DNA of 9,457 nt from positions 1 to 9,457 of the forward strand of contig JAKAZN010000035.1 of NCBI GenBank assembly GCA_021815835.1. The letters are read 5' to 3'. This document shows positions 1 through 6,320 of the stretch, piece by piece. Numbering within the stretch: the stretch's first letter is position 1; every line of letters begins with the position of its first letter. Origin of the DNA: Pseudomonadota bacterium. Lineage in GTDB: Bacteria; Pseudomonadota; Alphaproteobacteria; Acetobacterales; Acetobacteraceae. The position numbers were made by a program, and so were the translations under genes. Below the pieces are notes generated by a model. That model did not search any database and was not told the origin of the DNA. It saw only the letters and a list, made by a program, of their open reading frames with translations.

Positions 1-367
1 CCTTCACCGGGGGGGTGGGGACGGGCGGCGTCGCGGACCGCGGCCGCGGCGGGGGCGGCGGCGGGGGTGGCGGGGGCGCGAATTCGTTCGGGTTCGGCTT
101 CGGCTTCTGCACCGCGTGCGGCGCGAGGACCGGGGTCTCGGTCTTCGCCGGCGCGGGCACCTTGGCGGGTTTGGGCGCGCGCATCGTCTTGCCAGGCTGG
201 CCCTGGAAGACCATCGCGACCGTGTCCTCGGGCGGCGGCGGCGGGACGTGGAAGAACGGCAGGCCGAGCAGGACCAGCAGCAGCGCGACGACATGCAGCA
301 CGGCCGAGGCCGCGGCGCCGCGACGCAGCTCCGGGGTCACTCCCGACGGCACGAGCCGGTCCCACAT
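1..367 (-). CDS. tolA: TolA, Tol-Pal energy-transducing protein (partial, C-terminus beyond left edge)
   Basis: This is the N-terminal 122 residues of a TolA/TonB-type protein, read from the ATG at 367 to the window edge. TolA is a single-pass inner-membrane protein that carries proton-motive-force energy from TolQ-TolR across the periplasm to TolB/Pal, supporting outer-membrane constriction at division. Visible here: a short cytoplasmic tail, one membrane helix at about residues 18-40, and within it S21-x3-H25 in the context SAVLH. This matches the Ser/His pair of the E. coli TolA helix that contacts TolQ/TolR. The helix is followed by a Pro/Lys-rich stretch with a run of ten prolines near residues 98-107, a typical periplasm-spanning linker. 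The start lies 9 nt after the tolR stop, with a GAGGG ribosome-binding site overlapping that stop. The C-terminal domain is not visible, so TolA rather than TonB rests mainly on the tolQ-tolR context. Confidence 0.85.
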   Translation of the reverse strand, partial: MWDRLVPSGVTPELRRGAAASAVLHVVALLLVLLGLPFFHVPPPPPEDTVAMVFQGQPGKTMRAPKPAKVPAPAKTETPVLAPHAVQKPKPNPNEFAPPPPPPPPPPRPRSATPPVPTPPVK

Positions 368-376
368 GGCGCGCCC

Positions 377-871
377 TCAGTGCCCCGGATGCGGAACGGG
401 GGTGGGCGTCGGGGTGGGCGCGACGGGGGCTGGCGCGGCGGGGCCGCCGGCCGGCGGCTGGGCGAGCAGCGCCACCTTGGTGAACCCGCCCTGCGTGATC
501 GTCGCCATCACCTGCACCACCAGCCCGTAGGTGATGCCCGCGTCGCCGCGGACGAAGATCTGCCGGGTCGGATCGCCCGACGAGATCGCCTGCAACTTGG
601 ACACCAGGGTCGGCAGATCGACCTGCTGGTTCTGCAGGAAGATCGCGCCCTTGGCGTCGATCGAGACGGTCAGCGGCCTGGCGTCCGTGTTCAGCGGCTT
701 GGCGTCCGTCTTCGGCAGATCGACCGACACGCCCGAGGTCATCAGCGGCGCGGTGACCATGAAGATCACCAGCAGCACCAGCATCACATCGACCAGCGGG
801 GTGACGTTGATCTCGGCGAGCGGCCGGTAGCGCCGGCGGCCGTCGCGCCCGTTCATGCCGGACATGGCCAT
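377..871 (-). CDS. tolR: TolR, ExbD/TolR-family proton-channel subunit
   Basis: This 164-residue protein of the ExbD/TolR family forms, with TolQ, the proton-driven inner-membrane motor that energises TolA. There is a short cytoplasmic N-terminus, then the family signature ahead of one membrane helix at about residues 24-44 (INVTPLVDVMLVLLVIFM). D28 aligns with the essential protonatable aspartate of E. coli TolR (Asp23). A periplasmic domain follows (about 45-140). The last 25 residues are a Pro/Ala/Thr-rich tail ending in PHPGH, which is longer than usual for TolR. The gene sits 3 nt downstream of tolQ and 9 nt upstream of tolA, so it is co-transcribed. A GAGGAG lies 12 nt before the chosen ATG, somewhat far. 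ATGs at codons 3 and 6 would be further still, so codon 1 is preferred. TolR over ExbD is chosen from the neighbouring ybgC, tolQ and tolA. Confidence 0.95.
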   Translation of the reverse strand: MAMSGMNGRDGRRRYRPLAEINVTPLVDVMLVLLVIFMVTAPLMTSGVSVDLPKTDAKPLNTDARPLTVSIDAKGAIFLQNQQVDLPTLVSKLQAISSGDPTRQIFVRGDAGITYGLVVQVMATITQGGFTKVALLAQPPAGGPAAPAPVAPTPTPTPVPHPGH

Positions 872-874
872 GGT

Positions 875-1588
875 TCAGACCCGCTCCTCGGTCTGGCGCG
901 AAAGGATCGCGCTGAACTCGGTGCCGAAACCCTCCAGCCGCGCGGCGAAGCGCGACAGGTCCGTGCTGATCTTGTTGTAGGCGAGCACCGCGGGAATGGC
1001 GGCCACCAGGCCGATCGCGGTGGCGAACAGCGCCTCGGCGATGCCGGGGGCGACCACCGCGAGATTGGTGTTGTGCATCTGCGCGATGGCGGAAAAGCTG
1101 TGCATGATGCCCCAGACGGTGCCGAACAGGCCGATGAAGGGAGCGGTGGCGCCGACCGAGGCGAGGAAGATCGTCCAGCGCTCCAGCCGGTCCATCTCCC
1201 GCTGCACGGTCACCGTGATGGCGCGATCGACGCGCTCGCGCGCGCCGGCCCGCGCCGCGTCCGACCCCGTGCGGGAGGAGCGGCGCCATTCGCCCATGGC
1301 CGCGCCGAACACGGCGGCGAGGGGGTGGGTGGGTTGCGCGCCCTCCTGGTCATAGAGGTCGTCGAGGCTGCCGCCGGACCAGAAGCGGTCCTCGAAGCCG
1401 TCGGCTGCCTTGTTGACCCGGCGCAGGCTCGACCATTTCTCGAATACCACCGCCCAGACCCAGATACTGGCCGCCAGCAGGCCGATGATGACCAGCTTCA
1501 CCAGGATATCGGCCTGCAGGAACAGGCCCCAGAGCGACAGATCGCCCCCGGCCGTGCCCAGATTTACCGCATTCACCGCGCGATCCAC
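875..1588 (-). CDS. tolQ: TolQ, MotA/TolQ/ExbB-family proton-channel subunit
   Basis: This 237-residue inner-membrane protein is the stator/channel partner of TolR in the Tol-Pal system. It has three predicted membrane helices (about 26-48, 137-162 and 178-204) separated by a large charged cytoplasmic loop (about 50-136), as is typical of the family. The conserved core SVGATAPFIGLFGTVWGIM is at 144-162 and the third-helix signature AEALFATAIGLVAAIPAV at 184-201. Threonines in both helices lie where the family places polar pore residues. The start is a GTG at 1586-1588. It is supported by a GAGGAG box (plus-strand 1595-1600) six nt upstream, which overlaps the ybgC stop codon. Length agrees with TolQ (about 230). 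The gene follows ybgC by 10 nt and precedes tolR by 3 nt, so it is part of one transcript. Confidence 0.95.
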   Translation of the reverse strand: MDRAVNAVNLGTAGGDLSLWGLFLQADILVKLVIIGLLAASIWVWAVVFEKWSSLRRVNKAADGFEDRFWSGGSLDDLYDQEGAQPTHPLAAVFGAAMGEWRRSSRTGSDAARAGARERVDRAITVTVQREMDRLERWTIFLASVGATAPFIGLFGTVWGIMHSFSAIAQMHNTNLAVVAPGIAEALFATAIGLVAAIPAVLAYNKISTDLSRFAARLEGFGTEFSAILSRQTEERV

Positions 1589-1598
1589 CGCGTGCTCC

Positions 1599-2075
1599 TC
1601 AACTTCCTGTTCCAGCCGGCGGGTTTGCCGCGCGGAGTTCGTTCAATGCCGTCCGCCAGGCCGGCGGGATGCGGGCCGGGCGGCCGGTTTCGGTGCCCAC
1701 GCAGGCGAGCTCGATCTCCGCGCGCACGCAGAGCCCGGCCGGCCCCGTCACGTCCTGGCGCAGCCGGAGTGTGGCCGCGCCGAGCGCGCGCTGGTCGGTG
1801 AGGACCGTGAGGGCCTCATCCAGCCGGGCGGGGCGCACATAGTCCAAATTGACGCGGCGCACCACGAACATGCGGCGATGCTCGGCGACGAGGGTCGCAT
1901 GGGGGACTCCCAGTGCGCGCAGGGCTTCGGTGCGGGCGCGCTCGGCGAAGCGGAGATAGGCGGCGTGATAGACGATGCCGCCGGCGTCGGTGTCTTCGTA
2001 ATAGACGCGGATGGGGTGGTGGTGGGGGGCGCCCCCACCCGCAAGCGGGAGAGGTGAAGTCGGGGGAGGCGTCAT
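1599..2075 (-). CDS. ybgC: YbgC, Tol-Pal-associated acyl-CoA thioesterase (hotdog fold)
   Basis: This 158-residue protein of the 4-hydroxybenzoyl-CoA thioesterase (hotdog) family hydrolyses acyl-CoA thioesters in the cytoplasm. In most proteobacteria its gene precedes tolQ. The family signature [20 protein letters not shown] spans residues 24-43. D30 aligns with the catalytic aspartate of E. coli YbgC (Asp18), and H37 with its conserved histidine. [10 protein letters not shown] follows, as in the family. The start ATG overlaps the ruvB stop as ATGA, and a GAGGG lies 9 nt upstream. No other start codon is available before the signature, so this start is well supported. The N-terminus is about 12 residues longer than E. 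coli YbgC and low in complexity ([19 protein letters not shown]). It is encoded partly by a palindromic repeat (separate entry). The C-terminus is also somewhat longer than in E. coli. Confidence 0.94.
   Translation of the reverse strand: MTPPPTSPLPLAGGGAPHHHPIRVYYEDTDAGGIVYHAAYLRFAERARTEALRALGVPHATLVAEHRRMFVVRRVNLDYVRPARLDEALTVLTDQRALGAATLRLRQDVTGPAGLCVRAEIELACVGTETGRPARIPPAWRTALNELRAANPPAGTGS
2033..2054. repeat. Palindromic repeat-like element inside the start of ybgC
   Basis: A short imperfect palindrome encodes YbgC residues 8-14. The core is CCCGC at 2038-2042, AA, then GCGGG at 2045-2049. It is extended outwards by further pairing of 2033-2036 with 2051-2054 across one A/A mismatch; on the coding strand one of these outer pairs is a G-U wobble. 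From memory, the core (CCCGCAAGCGGGAGAGG) resembles short palindromes dispersed between genes in many alpha- and betaproteobacteria. Only this copy is seen here, so its repeat status in this genome is inferred. Translated, it gives [13 protein letters not shown] peptide with no counterpart in E. coli YbgC. Confidence 0.5.
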
Positions 2076-3136
2076 TGGATCGGGCCCTCGGGGGAGGGCT
2101 CGCCCAGCAGGTCGGGCTGGCCCGGATCGCGGGCCGGCGGGGTCAGGCCCAGATGGCGCCAGCCGGGCAGGCCGAGCATTCGGCCGCGACTGGTGCGCAG
2201 GATCAGCCCCTCCTGGATCAGGAACGGCTCGATCACGTCTTCCAAGGTGTCGCGCGCTTCCGACAGCGCGGCGGCGAGCGTTTCGACGCCGACCGGGCCG
2301 CCGGCATGGTGCTCGGCGATGCGGCGGAGATAGCGGCGGTCCATCGCGTCGAGGCCGCGCGAATCGACCTCAAGCCGGTTGAGCGCGGCATCCGCCATCG
2401 TCCGGTCCACCTCGGCCACGCCCTGCACGGCGGCGAAATCGCGCACCCGGCGCAGCAGGCGCCCGGCGATGCGGGGGGTGCCGCGGGAGCGGGTGGCGAT
2501 CTCGGTGGCGCCGGCCTCGGTGAGGGGCAGGCCGAGGATGCCGGCGCCGCGGCGGACGATCACCTCGAGCTCGGCGGGGGTGTAGAAGATCAGCCGCAGC
2601 GGGATGCCGAAGCGGTCGCGCAAGGGGGTGGCCAGCAGCCCGGCGCGGGTGGTCGCGCCGACCAGGGTGAAGGGCGGCAGGTCGATCCGCACGGATCGCG
2701 CGGCCGGGCCTTCGCCGATAATCAGGTCGAGCTGGAAATCCTCCATGGCCGGGTAGAGCACTTCCTCGATGGCGGGCTGCAGGCGGTGGATCTCGTCGAT
2801 GAACAGCACGTCCCTGGGCTGGAGGTTTGTCAGGATTGCGGCAAGATCGCCGGCGCGCTGGATCACGGGCCCGGAGGTGGCGCGAAATCCCACCCCGAGT
2901 TCGCGCGCCACGATCTGTGCCAGCGTGGTTTTCCCGAGGCCGGGGGGACCATGCAGCAGCACGTGGTCGAGCGCCTCGCCCCGGCCCCGCGCGGCGGCGA
3001 TAAAGACCGCCAGGTTCTCGCGGCTGGCTTGCTGGCCGATGAATTCGACGAGACGTTGCGGGCGGAGCGAGGCCTCGGCCGCGTCTTCGTCGCGTCGGAC
3101 GGGCGAGACCTCGCGTTCCGCCGGGGAGTCGCTCAC
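2072..3136 (-). CDS. ruvB: RuvB, Holliday-junction branch-migration ATPase
   Basis: RuvB is the hexameric AAA+ motor that, loaded by RuvA, pulls DNA through Holliday junctions during recombinational repair. At 354 residues it has normal length. Walker A is at 63-71 (GPPGLGKTT), Walker B at 111-117 (LFIDEIH), sensor 1 at 160-166 (GATTRAG), and the arginine-finger segment at 171-177 (PLRDRFG). The C-terminal winged-helix DNA-binding domain includes [10 protein letters not shown] and [10 protein letters not shown]. The start is GTG at 3134-3136, overlapping the ruvA stop as GTGA, with an AAGGA box nine nt upstream inside ruvA. The stop overlaps the ybgC ATG. The last residues ([10 protein letters not shown]) are encoded by a palindromic sequence that also occurs in the rplK leader, so the very C-terminus may be a recent, non-conserved extension. 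The identification itself is secure. Confidence 0.98.
   Translation of the reverse strand: MSDSPAEREVSPVRRDEDAAEASLRPQRLVEFIGQQASRENLAVFIAAARGRGEALDHVLLHGPPGLGKTTLAQIVARELGVGFRATSGPVIQRAGDLAAILTNLQPRDVLFIDEIHRLQPAIEEVLYPAMEDFQLDLIIGEGPAARSVRIDLPPFTLVGATTRAGLLATPLRDRFGIPLRLIFYTPAELEVIVRRGAGILGLPLTEAGATEIATRSRGTPRIAGRLLRRVRDFAAVQGVAEVDRTMADAALNRLEVDSRGLDAMDRRYLRRIAEHHAGGPVGVETLAAALSEARDTLEDVIEPFLIQEGLILRTSRGRMLGLPGWRHLGLTPPARDPGQPDLLGEPSPEGPIQ
2083..2099. repeat. 17-nt palindromic repeat, copy 1 (ruvB 3' end)
   Basis: On the minus strand this reads GCCCTCCCCCGAGGGCC. It is a 6-bp inverted repeat (GCCCTC/GAGGGC) around CCCC, and it encodes part of the RuvB C-terminus (PSPEGP). An identical 17-mer lies on the plus strand at 4825-4841. 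It sits 28 nt from the ybgC palindrome, so the ruvB/ybgC junction carries two palindromes in tandem. Confidence 0.5.
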
Positions 3137-3732
3137 GACGCCAGTTCCTTGAGGCTCTCACGGATCACCGCGTCGAGCCTGGCCGCCGGCCCCAGCCGTT
3201 CCAGCACGCGCGCGACGGCCGGCTGCGCCTCGGGCCGGCGGTAGCCGAGATTGACCAGCGCCGAGAGCGCGTCCTCCGCGACGCCGGGCGCCAGCGGGGC
3301 AGGGATGGGCAGGCCCGGGCCGGCCGGCATCGCGCCCGCCTTCTCGCGCAATTCCGTGAGCAGCCGCACCGCGAGCCGCGGCCCCACCCCGGGCGCGCGG
3401 GTCAGGCTGGCGCGGTCGCCGGCGGCGATCGCGGAGACCAGATCCCGCGGCGACAGCGCCGACAGCACCGACAGCGCCACCTTCCCGCCCACGCCCTGGA
3501 CGGTGGTGAGCAGGCGGAACCAGTCGCGCTCCGCGGCCTCGACGAAGCCATAGAGTGTGATCGATTCCTCGCGCACCTGGGTCTCGATCAGCAGCCGCGC
3601 CGGCGCGGGGGCGGCGGGCAGGGCTGCGAGGGTGCGGGTGGAGGCGTGGACCAGGTAGCCGACGCCGCCGACATCGACGATGCAGGACCCATCCTCGATC
3701 GCCGCGATCCGCCCGGTGAGCAGCGCGATCAT
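3133..3732 (-). CDS. ruvA: RuvA, Holliday-junction-binding protein
   Basis: RuvA binds four-way DNA junctions as a tetramer, recruits RuvB rings and directs branch migration. The protein has 199 residues, close to the usual 190-205. Domain I is an OB-like fold (about 1-65; [29 protein letters not shown] at the start, ITLYGF at 58-63). Domain II carries two helix-hairpin-helix motifs (about 66-140; [14 protein letters not shown] and [13 protein letters not shown]). A Pro/Ala-rich flexible linker covers about 134-152, and a C-terminal RuvB-binding helical domain follows ([19 protein letters not shown]). The ATG overlaps the ruvC stop as ATGA. The open frame continues upstream through ruvC and beyond, but that is a shadow of high G+C, because the protein begins like other RuvA proteins exactly at this ATG. 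The stop overlaps the ruvB GTG start. Confidence 0.97.
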   Translation of the reverse strand: MIALLTGRIAAIEDGSCIVDVGGVGYLVHASTRTLAALPAAPAPARLLIETQVREESITLYGFVEAAERDWFRLLTTVQGVGGKVALSVLSALSPRDLVSAIAAGDRASLTRAPGVGPRLAVRLLTELREKAGAMPAGPGLPIPAPLAPGVAEDALSALVNLGYRRPEAQPAVARVLERLGPAARLDAVIRESLKELAS

Positions 3733-4238
3733 GCCGGCACCCGGGGCGGGATCGCCCAGGCCAGCCGGCTCGCGCGGTGATGGGCGTGGCAGATCGCGAC
3801 GGCGAGCGCGTCGGCGGCGTCGGCGCGGCGAACGGTGGCACCGGGGAGCAGGCGGCGGACCATGTCCTGCACTTGCTCCTTCGCTGCCCCGCCGGTGCCG
3901 ACCACGGCGCGCTTGACCGTCTTCGCACCGTATTCGGCGACAGGAATGCCAGCGAGCGCCGGGGCCAGCAGCGCGATGCCGCGCGCGTAGCCGAGCTTCA
4001 AGGTGGCGGCGCCGTTGCGATTCACATAGGTCTCCTCGACCGCCGCCTCGTCCGGGCGATGCGCGGCGATCAGCGCGGCCAGCGCGTCGTGCAGGATGCG
4101 CAGCCGTTCGGGGACCGGCGTGGCGGCGTCGGTGGCGATGATCCCGTCGGCGATGTGGCGCAGGCGGTTGCCATCGACGGCGATCAGGCCCCAGCCGGTG
4201 ACGCTGAGGCCGGGGTCGAGGCCGAGCAGGGTAACCAT
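3729..4238 (-). CDS. ruvC: RuvC, Holliday-junction resolvase
   Basis: RuvC is a dimeric RNase H-fold endonuclease that cuts Holliday junctions symmetrically after RuvAB branch migration. It has 169 residues from the chosen ATG at 4236-4238, the usual length. The four catalytic acidic residues are visible: D8 in LLGLDPGL, E68 in AAVEETYVNRN, and D140 and D143 in ADAADALAVAICH. These correspond to E. coli D7, E66, D138 and D141. KLGYARGIAL (81-90) is also conserved. An in-frame ATG about 50 codons further upstream would give a low-complexity extension not seen in RuvC. MVTLLGLDPGL matches family N-termini, so the shorter form is chosen, although no strong ribosome-binding site precedes it. This is the first gene of the ruv-ybgC-tol operon. 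Confidence 0.96.
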   Translation of the reverse strand: MVTLLGLDPGLSVTGWGLIAVDGNRLRHIADGIIATDAATPVPERLRILHDALAALIAAHRPDEAAVEETYVNRNGAATLKLGYARGIALLAPALAGIPVAEYGAKTVKRAVVGTGGAAKEQVQDMVRRLLPGATVRRADAADALAVAICHAHHRASRLAWAIPPRVPA

Positions 4239-4356
4239 GGCGGGGGATCCGGAAGGGCGAATCGGGGGTTGGGGTGCTGGGGCACGCAGCATAGGATGGT
4301 GCGGGCCGCGCGCGAATCCCCTCGATTCGCGGGCCTCGGCGCGAGCGGGGTGGGAT
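4239..4356. promoter_or_regulatory. Divergent intergenic region between ruvC and the DMT-like gene
   Basis: These 118 nt separate two genes read in opposite directions, so the promoters of the ruv-ybgC-tol operon and of the small membrane protein should lie here or overlap its ends. The only strong structure is a perfect 8-bp inverted repeat, CGCGAATC at 4311-4318 and GATTCGCG at 4324-4331, around a 5-nt centre. A minus-strand TATGCT (plus-strand 4289-4294) resembles a -10 box for ruvC, but no convincing -35 lies at the right distance. No recognisable LexA box of the alphaproteobacterial GTTC-N7-GTTC type was seen, so SOS control of ruvCAB has no support here. Confidence 0.45.
4311..4331. repeat. 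Perfect 8-bp inverted repeat, possible operator
   Basis: CGCGAATC and its exact reverse complement GATTCGCG are separated by CCCTC, centred 36 nt upstream of the DMT-like GTG start and 83 nt upstream of ruvC. There is no T-run on either side, so it is not an obvious intrinsic terminator. A dimeric-regulator site between divergent genes is one reading; a chance hairpin in G+C rich DNA is the other. Confidence 0.4.
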
Positions 4357-4704
4357 GTGTCGGCGATCGAGTATGTCAGCCTGTCGGCCTTCACCCTGAT
4401 GCTGGCGGCTGGTCAGGTGCTGTTCAAGACAATCGGGCTGGTGTTGCGCCGAGAGGGGATGGCGGCGGCGCTGCGCGCGCCCACGCTCTATGCGGCGTTG
4501 ACCTTGTATGGGGCGGCGACGTTGCTGTGGATCTGGATCCTGTCGCGGGTGCCGCTGACACGGGCCTATCCGTGGGTGAGCCTCGGGACGATCCTGGTGC
4601 CGCTGGCGGGGTGGTACTGGTTCGATGAGACGGTGGGGGTGCGGTTCTGGCTGGGGGTGGGGCTGATCGTGGCGGGGATGGCGTTGACACAGGCGCGGGG
4701 ATGA
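4357..4704 (+). CDS. Small four-helix membrane protein, DMT/EamA-like half transporter
   Basis: This is a 115-residue very hydrophobic protein with four predicted membrane helices at about residues 7-26, 44-63, 68-87 and 95-111. The overall plan and phrases such as AAGQVLFK, RAYPWVSLGTILVPLAGWYWFDE and GVGLIVAGMAL fit the small drug/metabolite-transporter group (EamA halves, EmrE-like and ArnE/ArnF-like proteins), which work as dimers. The substrate cannot be told. The start is taken as GTG at 4357, preceded by a G-rich stretch (GGGGTGGG). The next in-frame start, ATG at 4399, would cut into helix 1. The open frame extends further upstream, but only as a shadow over ruvC. It is the single gene between the divergent ruv operon and the ribosomal-protein cluster and probably has its own promoter. 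No clear terminator follows. Confidence 0.75.
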   Translation: MSAIEYVSLSAFTLMLAAGQVLFKTIGLVLRREGMAAALRAPTLYAALTLYGAATLLWIWILSRVPLTRAYPWVSLGTILVPLAGWYWFDETVGVRFWLGVGLIVAGMALTQARG

Positions 4705-4914
4705 CGGTCCCGCCCGGTCAGGGACGACCGCCGTGACAGGCCGACGCGCGGGGCTGGACTCCTCCGGTGCCATCCGCTAAACGCCCGCGCTTCATCCGGA
4801 ACGCGGGAGACGCCGCCTCCACCTGCCCTCCCCCGAGGGCCAGGGGGGTCGCGTCGGTTGCACCGCGGTCCCTCGGCCGTGCCCCGGATCGGGCGGGCCT
4901 GTTCGGAAGGGATC
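4705..4914 (+). promoter_or_regulatory. Untranslated leader/promoter region of rplK
   Basis: This 210-nt stretch has no convincing gene. Weak hairpin potential follows the DMT-like stop (GTCCC 4707-4711 with GGGAC 4721-4725) without a T-run. TGGACT at 4755-4760 and TAAACG at 4778-4783 are 17 nt apart and are the best promoter-like pair I found, matching the sigma-70 consensus only moderately. The palindrome at 4825-4841 lies further down. In many bacteria L1 represses rplK-rplA by binding this leader. I could not recognise the L1 motif by eye, so that control is possible but not shown. secE and nusG, usual upstream neighbours of rplK, are absent. Confidence 0.4.
4825..4841. repeat. 17-nt palindromic repeat, copy 2 (rplK leader)
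   Basis: This copy is identical to the minus-strand sequence at 2083-2099. Here it lies in non-coding DNA, 74 nt before rplK. The 6-bp stem GCCCTC/GAGGGC closes a CCCC loop. The five Cs at 4830-4834 could instead pair with the G-run at 4843-4848, giving a second, exclusive hairpin. In DNA this G+C rich, a shared 17-mer is suggestive but does not prove a repeat family. Confidence 0.45.
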
Positions 4915-5349
4915 ATGGCGAAGAAGATCGTCGGCTATATCAAGCTGCAAATCCCCGCGGGGAAGGCCAACCCGTCCCCGCCCGTGGGTCCCGCGCTCGG
5001 CCAGCGCGGCCTGAACATCATGCAATTCTGCAAGGATTTCAACGCCGCGACGCAGAACATGGAGCCGGGGATGCCGGTCCCCGTGGTCATCACCGCGTTC
5101 GGCGACCGCACCTTCACCTTCATCACCAAGACCCCGCCCAACTCCTATTTCCTGAAGAAGGCGGCCGGGATCACGAAGGGCACGACCACGCCCGGCAAGG
5201 GCGGGCCGATCGGCAAGGTCACGACCACCCAGCTCCGCGAGATCGCGGCCGAGAAGATGAAGGACATGAACGCGACGGACGTGGAGGCGGCGGTGCGGAT
5301 GCTCGCCGGCTCCGCCCGTTCCATGGGCCTTGCCGTGGTGGAGGGCTGA
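4915..5349 (+). CDS. rplK: 50S ribosomal protein L11
   Basis: L11 binds the GTPase-associated centre of 23S rRNA at the base of the ribosomal stalk and is needed for the stringent response through RelA/Rel. The protein has 144 residues (E. coli 142). The N-terminal domain has the conserved proline-bearing segment [23 protein letters not shown] at 13-35. The C-terminal rRNA-binding domain begins near residue 70 ([17 protein letters not shown]) and includes [18 protein letters not shown]. The ATG at 4915 is preceded by GGAAGG at 4905-4910, a good ribosome-binding site. A TTG 19 codons upstream in frame would add a non-conserved tail and is rejected. rplA follows after 3 nt, so the two are co-transcribed and probably translationally coupled. 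Confidence 0.98.
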   Translation: MAKKIVGYIKLQIPAGKANPSPPVGPALGQRGLNIMQFCKDFNAATQNMEPGMPVPVVITAFGDRTFTFITKTPPNSYFLKKAAGITKGTTTPGKGGPIGKVTTTQLREIAAEKMKDMNATDVEAAVRMLAGSARSMGLAVVEG

Positions 5350-5352
5350 ACG

Positions 5353-6045
<693 letters not shown>

Positions 6046-6194
6046 ACCCGATACGCCGTCTCCGGGGCGTTCCCGGCGGCGGTGGACAGGGGGTCGCGCG
6101 TCGCTGACGCCGGCCTCCGTTACCTGTCCGAGACCGCACGTGCCCCGGGTTCCGGGGCCTAATGGGCTTCGGCCCGCGCGCGGGAGACGGGGAA

Positions 6195-6245
6195 GCCAAG
6201 GGATTGAAATCCTTGGCGGTTCCGACTTGCTGGACAGGCGAACCG
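6195..6245 (+). ncRNA. Candidate L10(L12)-binding leader element
   Basis: Two adjoining hairpins. The first pairs GCCAA (6195-6199) with TTGGC (6213-6217) and GGAT (6201-6204) with ATCC (6209-6212), leaving G6200 bulged and a TGAA loop. The second pairs CGGTTC (6217-6222) with GAACCG (6240-6245) and CTTG (6226-6229) with CAGG (6235-6238), around CTGGA. The two models share base 6217, which can belong to only one. A bulged hairpin next to an internally looped stem 75-125 nt before rplJ is what an L10-type leader would look like, but I have not matched it to the family consensus. Confidence 0.45.
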
Positions 6246-6264
6246 GGCCGCGATGTCGCGGCCC
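6245..6264 (+). other. Strong GC hairpin in rplJ leader
   Basis: GGGCCGCG at 6245-6252 pairs perfectly with CGCGGCCC at 6257-6264 around ATGT. It directly adjoins the candidate L10 element. Possible roles are an attenuator or pause site, or a structure shielding the RNA. There is no downstream T-tract, so it is not a standard intrinsic terminator. Confidence 0.5.
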
Positions 6265-6320
6265 ATGGGCAACCGGCCTTGCGCGGTCCACACGCGCCGG
6301 GCCAGAGAGACGGAGAGAGA

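Larger units (their letters stand above)
6046..6320 (+). promoter_or_regulatory. Structured rplJ leader, probable L10 autoregulatory leader region
   Basis: These 275 nt between rplA and rplJ contain no gene but a chain of inverted repeats. They are GCCCCGG/CCGGGGC at 6142-6158 (3-nt loop), GGGC-TTCG-GCCC at 6164-6175 (a UUCG tetraloop in RNA), a bulged hairpin at 6195-6217, a stem CGGTTC/GAACCG at 6217-6245 enclosing CTTG/CAGG, and a perfect 8-bp GC hairpin at 6245-6264. In many bacteria the L10-L7/L12 complex binds the rplJ leader to repress rplJL, so position and complexity fit that role. No long T-run follows any hairpin, so intrinsic termination is not evident. A purine-rich GAGAGACGGAGAGAGA closes the leader just before rplJ. 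Confidence 0.6.

Noticed and set aside
15..110. Long G/C-only simple-sequence run at the left edge
   Set aside because: It is explained by the codons of the TolA proline-rich linker on the minus strand and needs no separate repeat element.
116..1801. A 561-codon plus-strand open frame across tolA-tolR-tolQ-ybgC
   Set aside because: It spans four real genes on the opposite strand and has the Arg/His/Gly-rich composition of antisense frames. No start signal or family similarity was seen.
4239..4394. Longer RuvC start 52 codons upstream
   Set aside because: The added residues are not RuvC-like, and the family N-terminus matches MVTLLGLDPGL at the shorter start.
4684..4689. Perfect TTGACA near the end of the DMT-like gene as an rplK promoter
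   Set aside because: No -10-like hexamer lies 15-19 nt downstream, where the sequence is G+C rich, so the match is probably chance.
3733..4773. Upstream extension of the ruvA frame to a 546-residue protein
   Set aside because: The RuvA fold starts exactly at the ATG at 3730-3732. The extension runs out of frame through ruvC and the spacer and is low-complexity Arg/Pro sequence.
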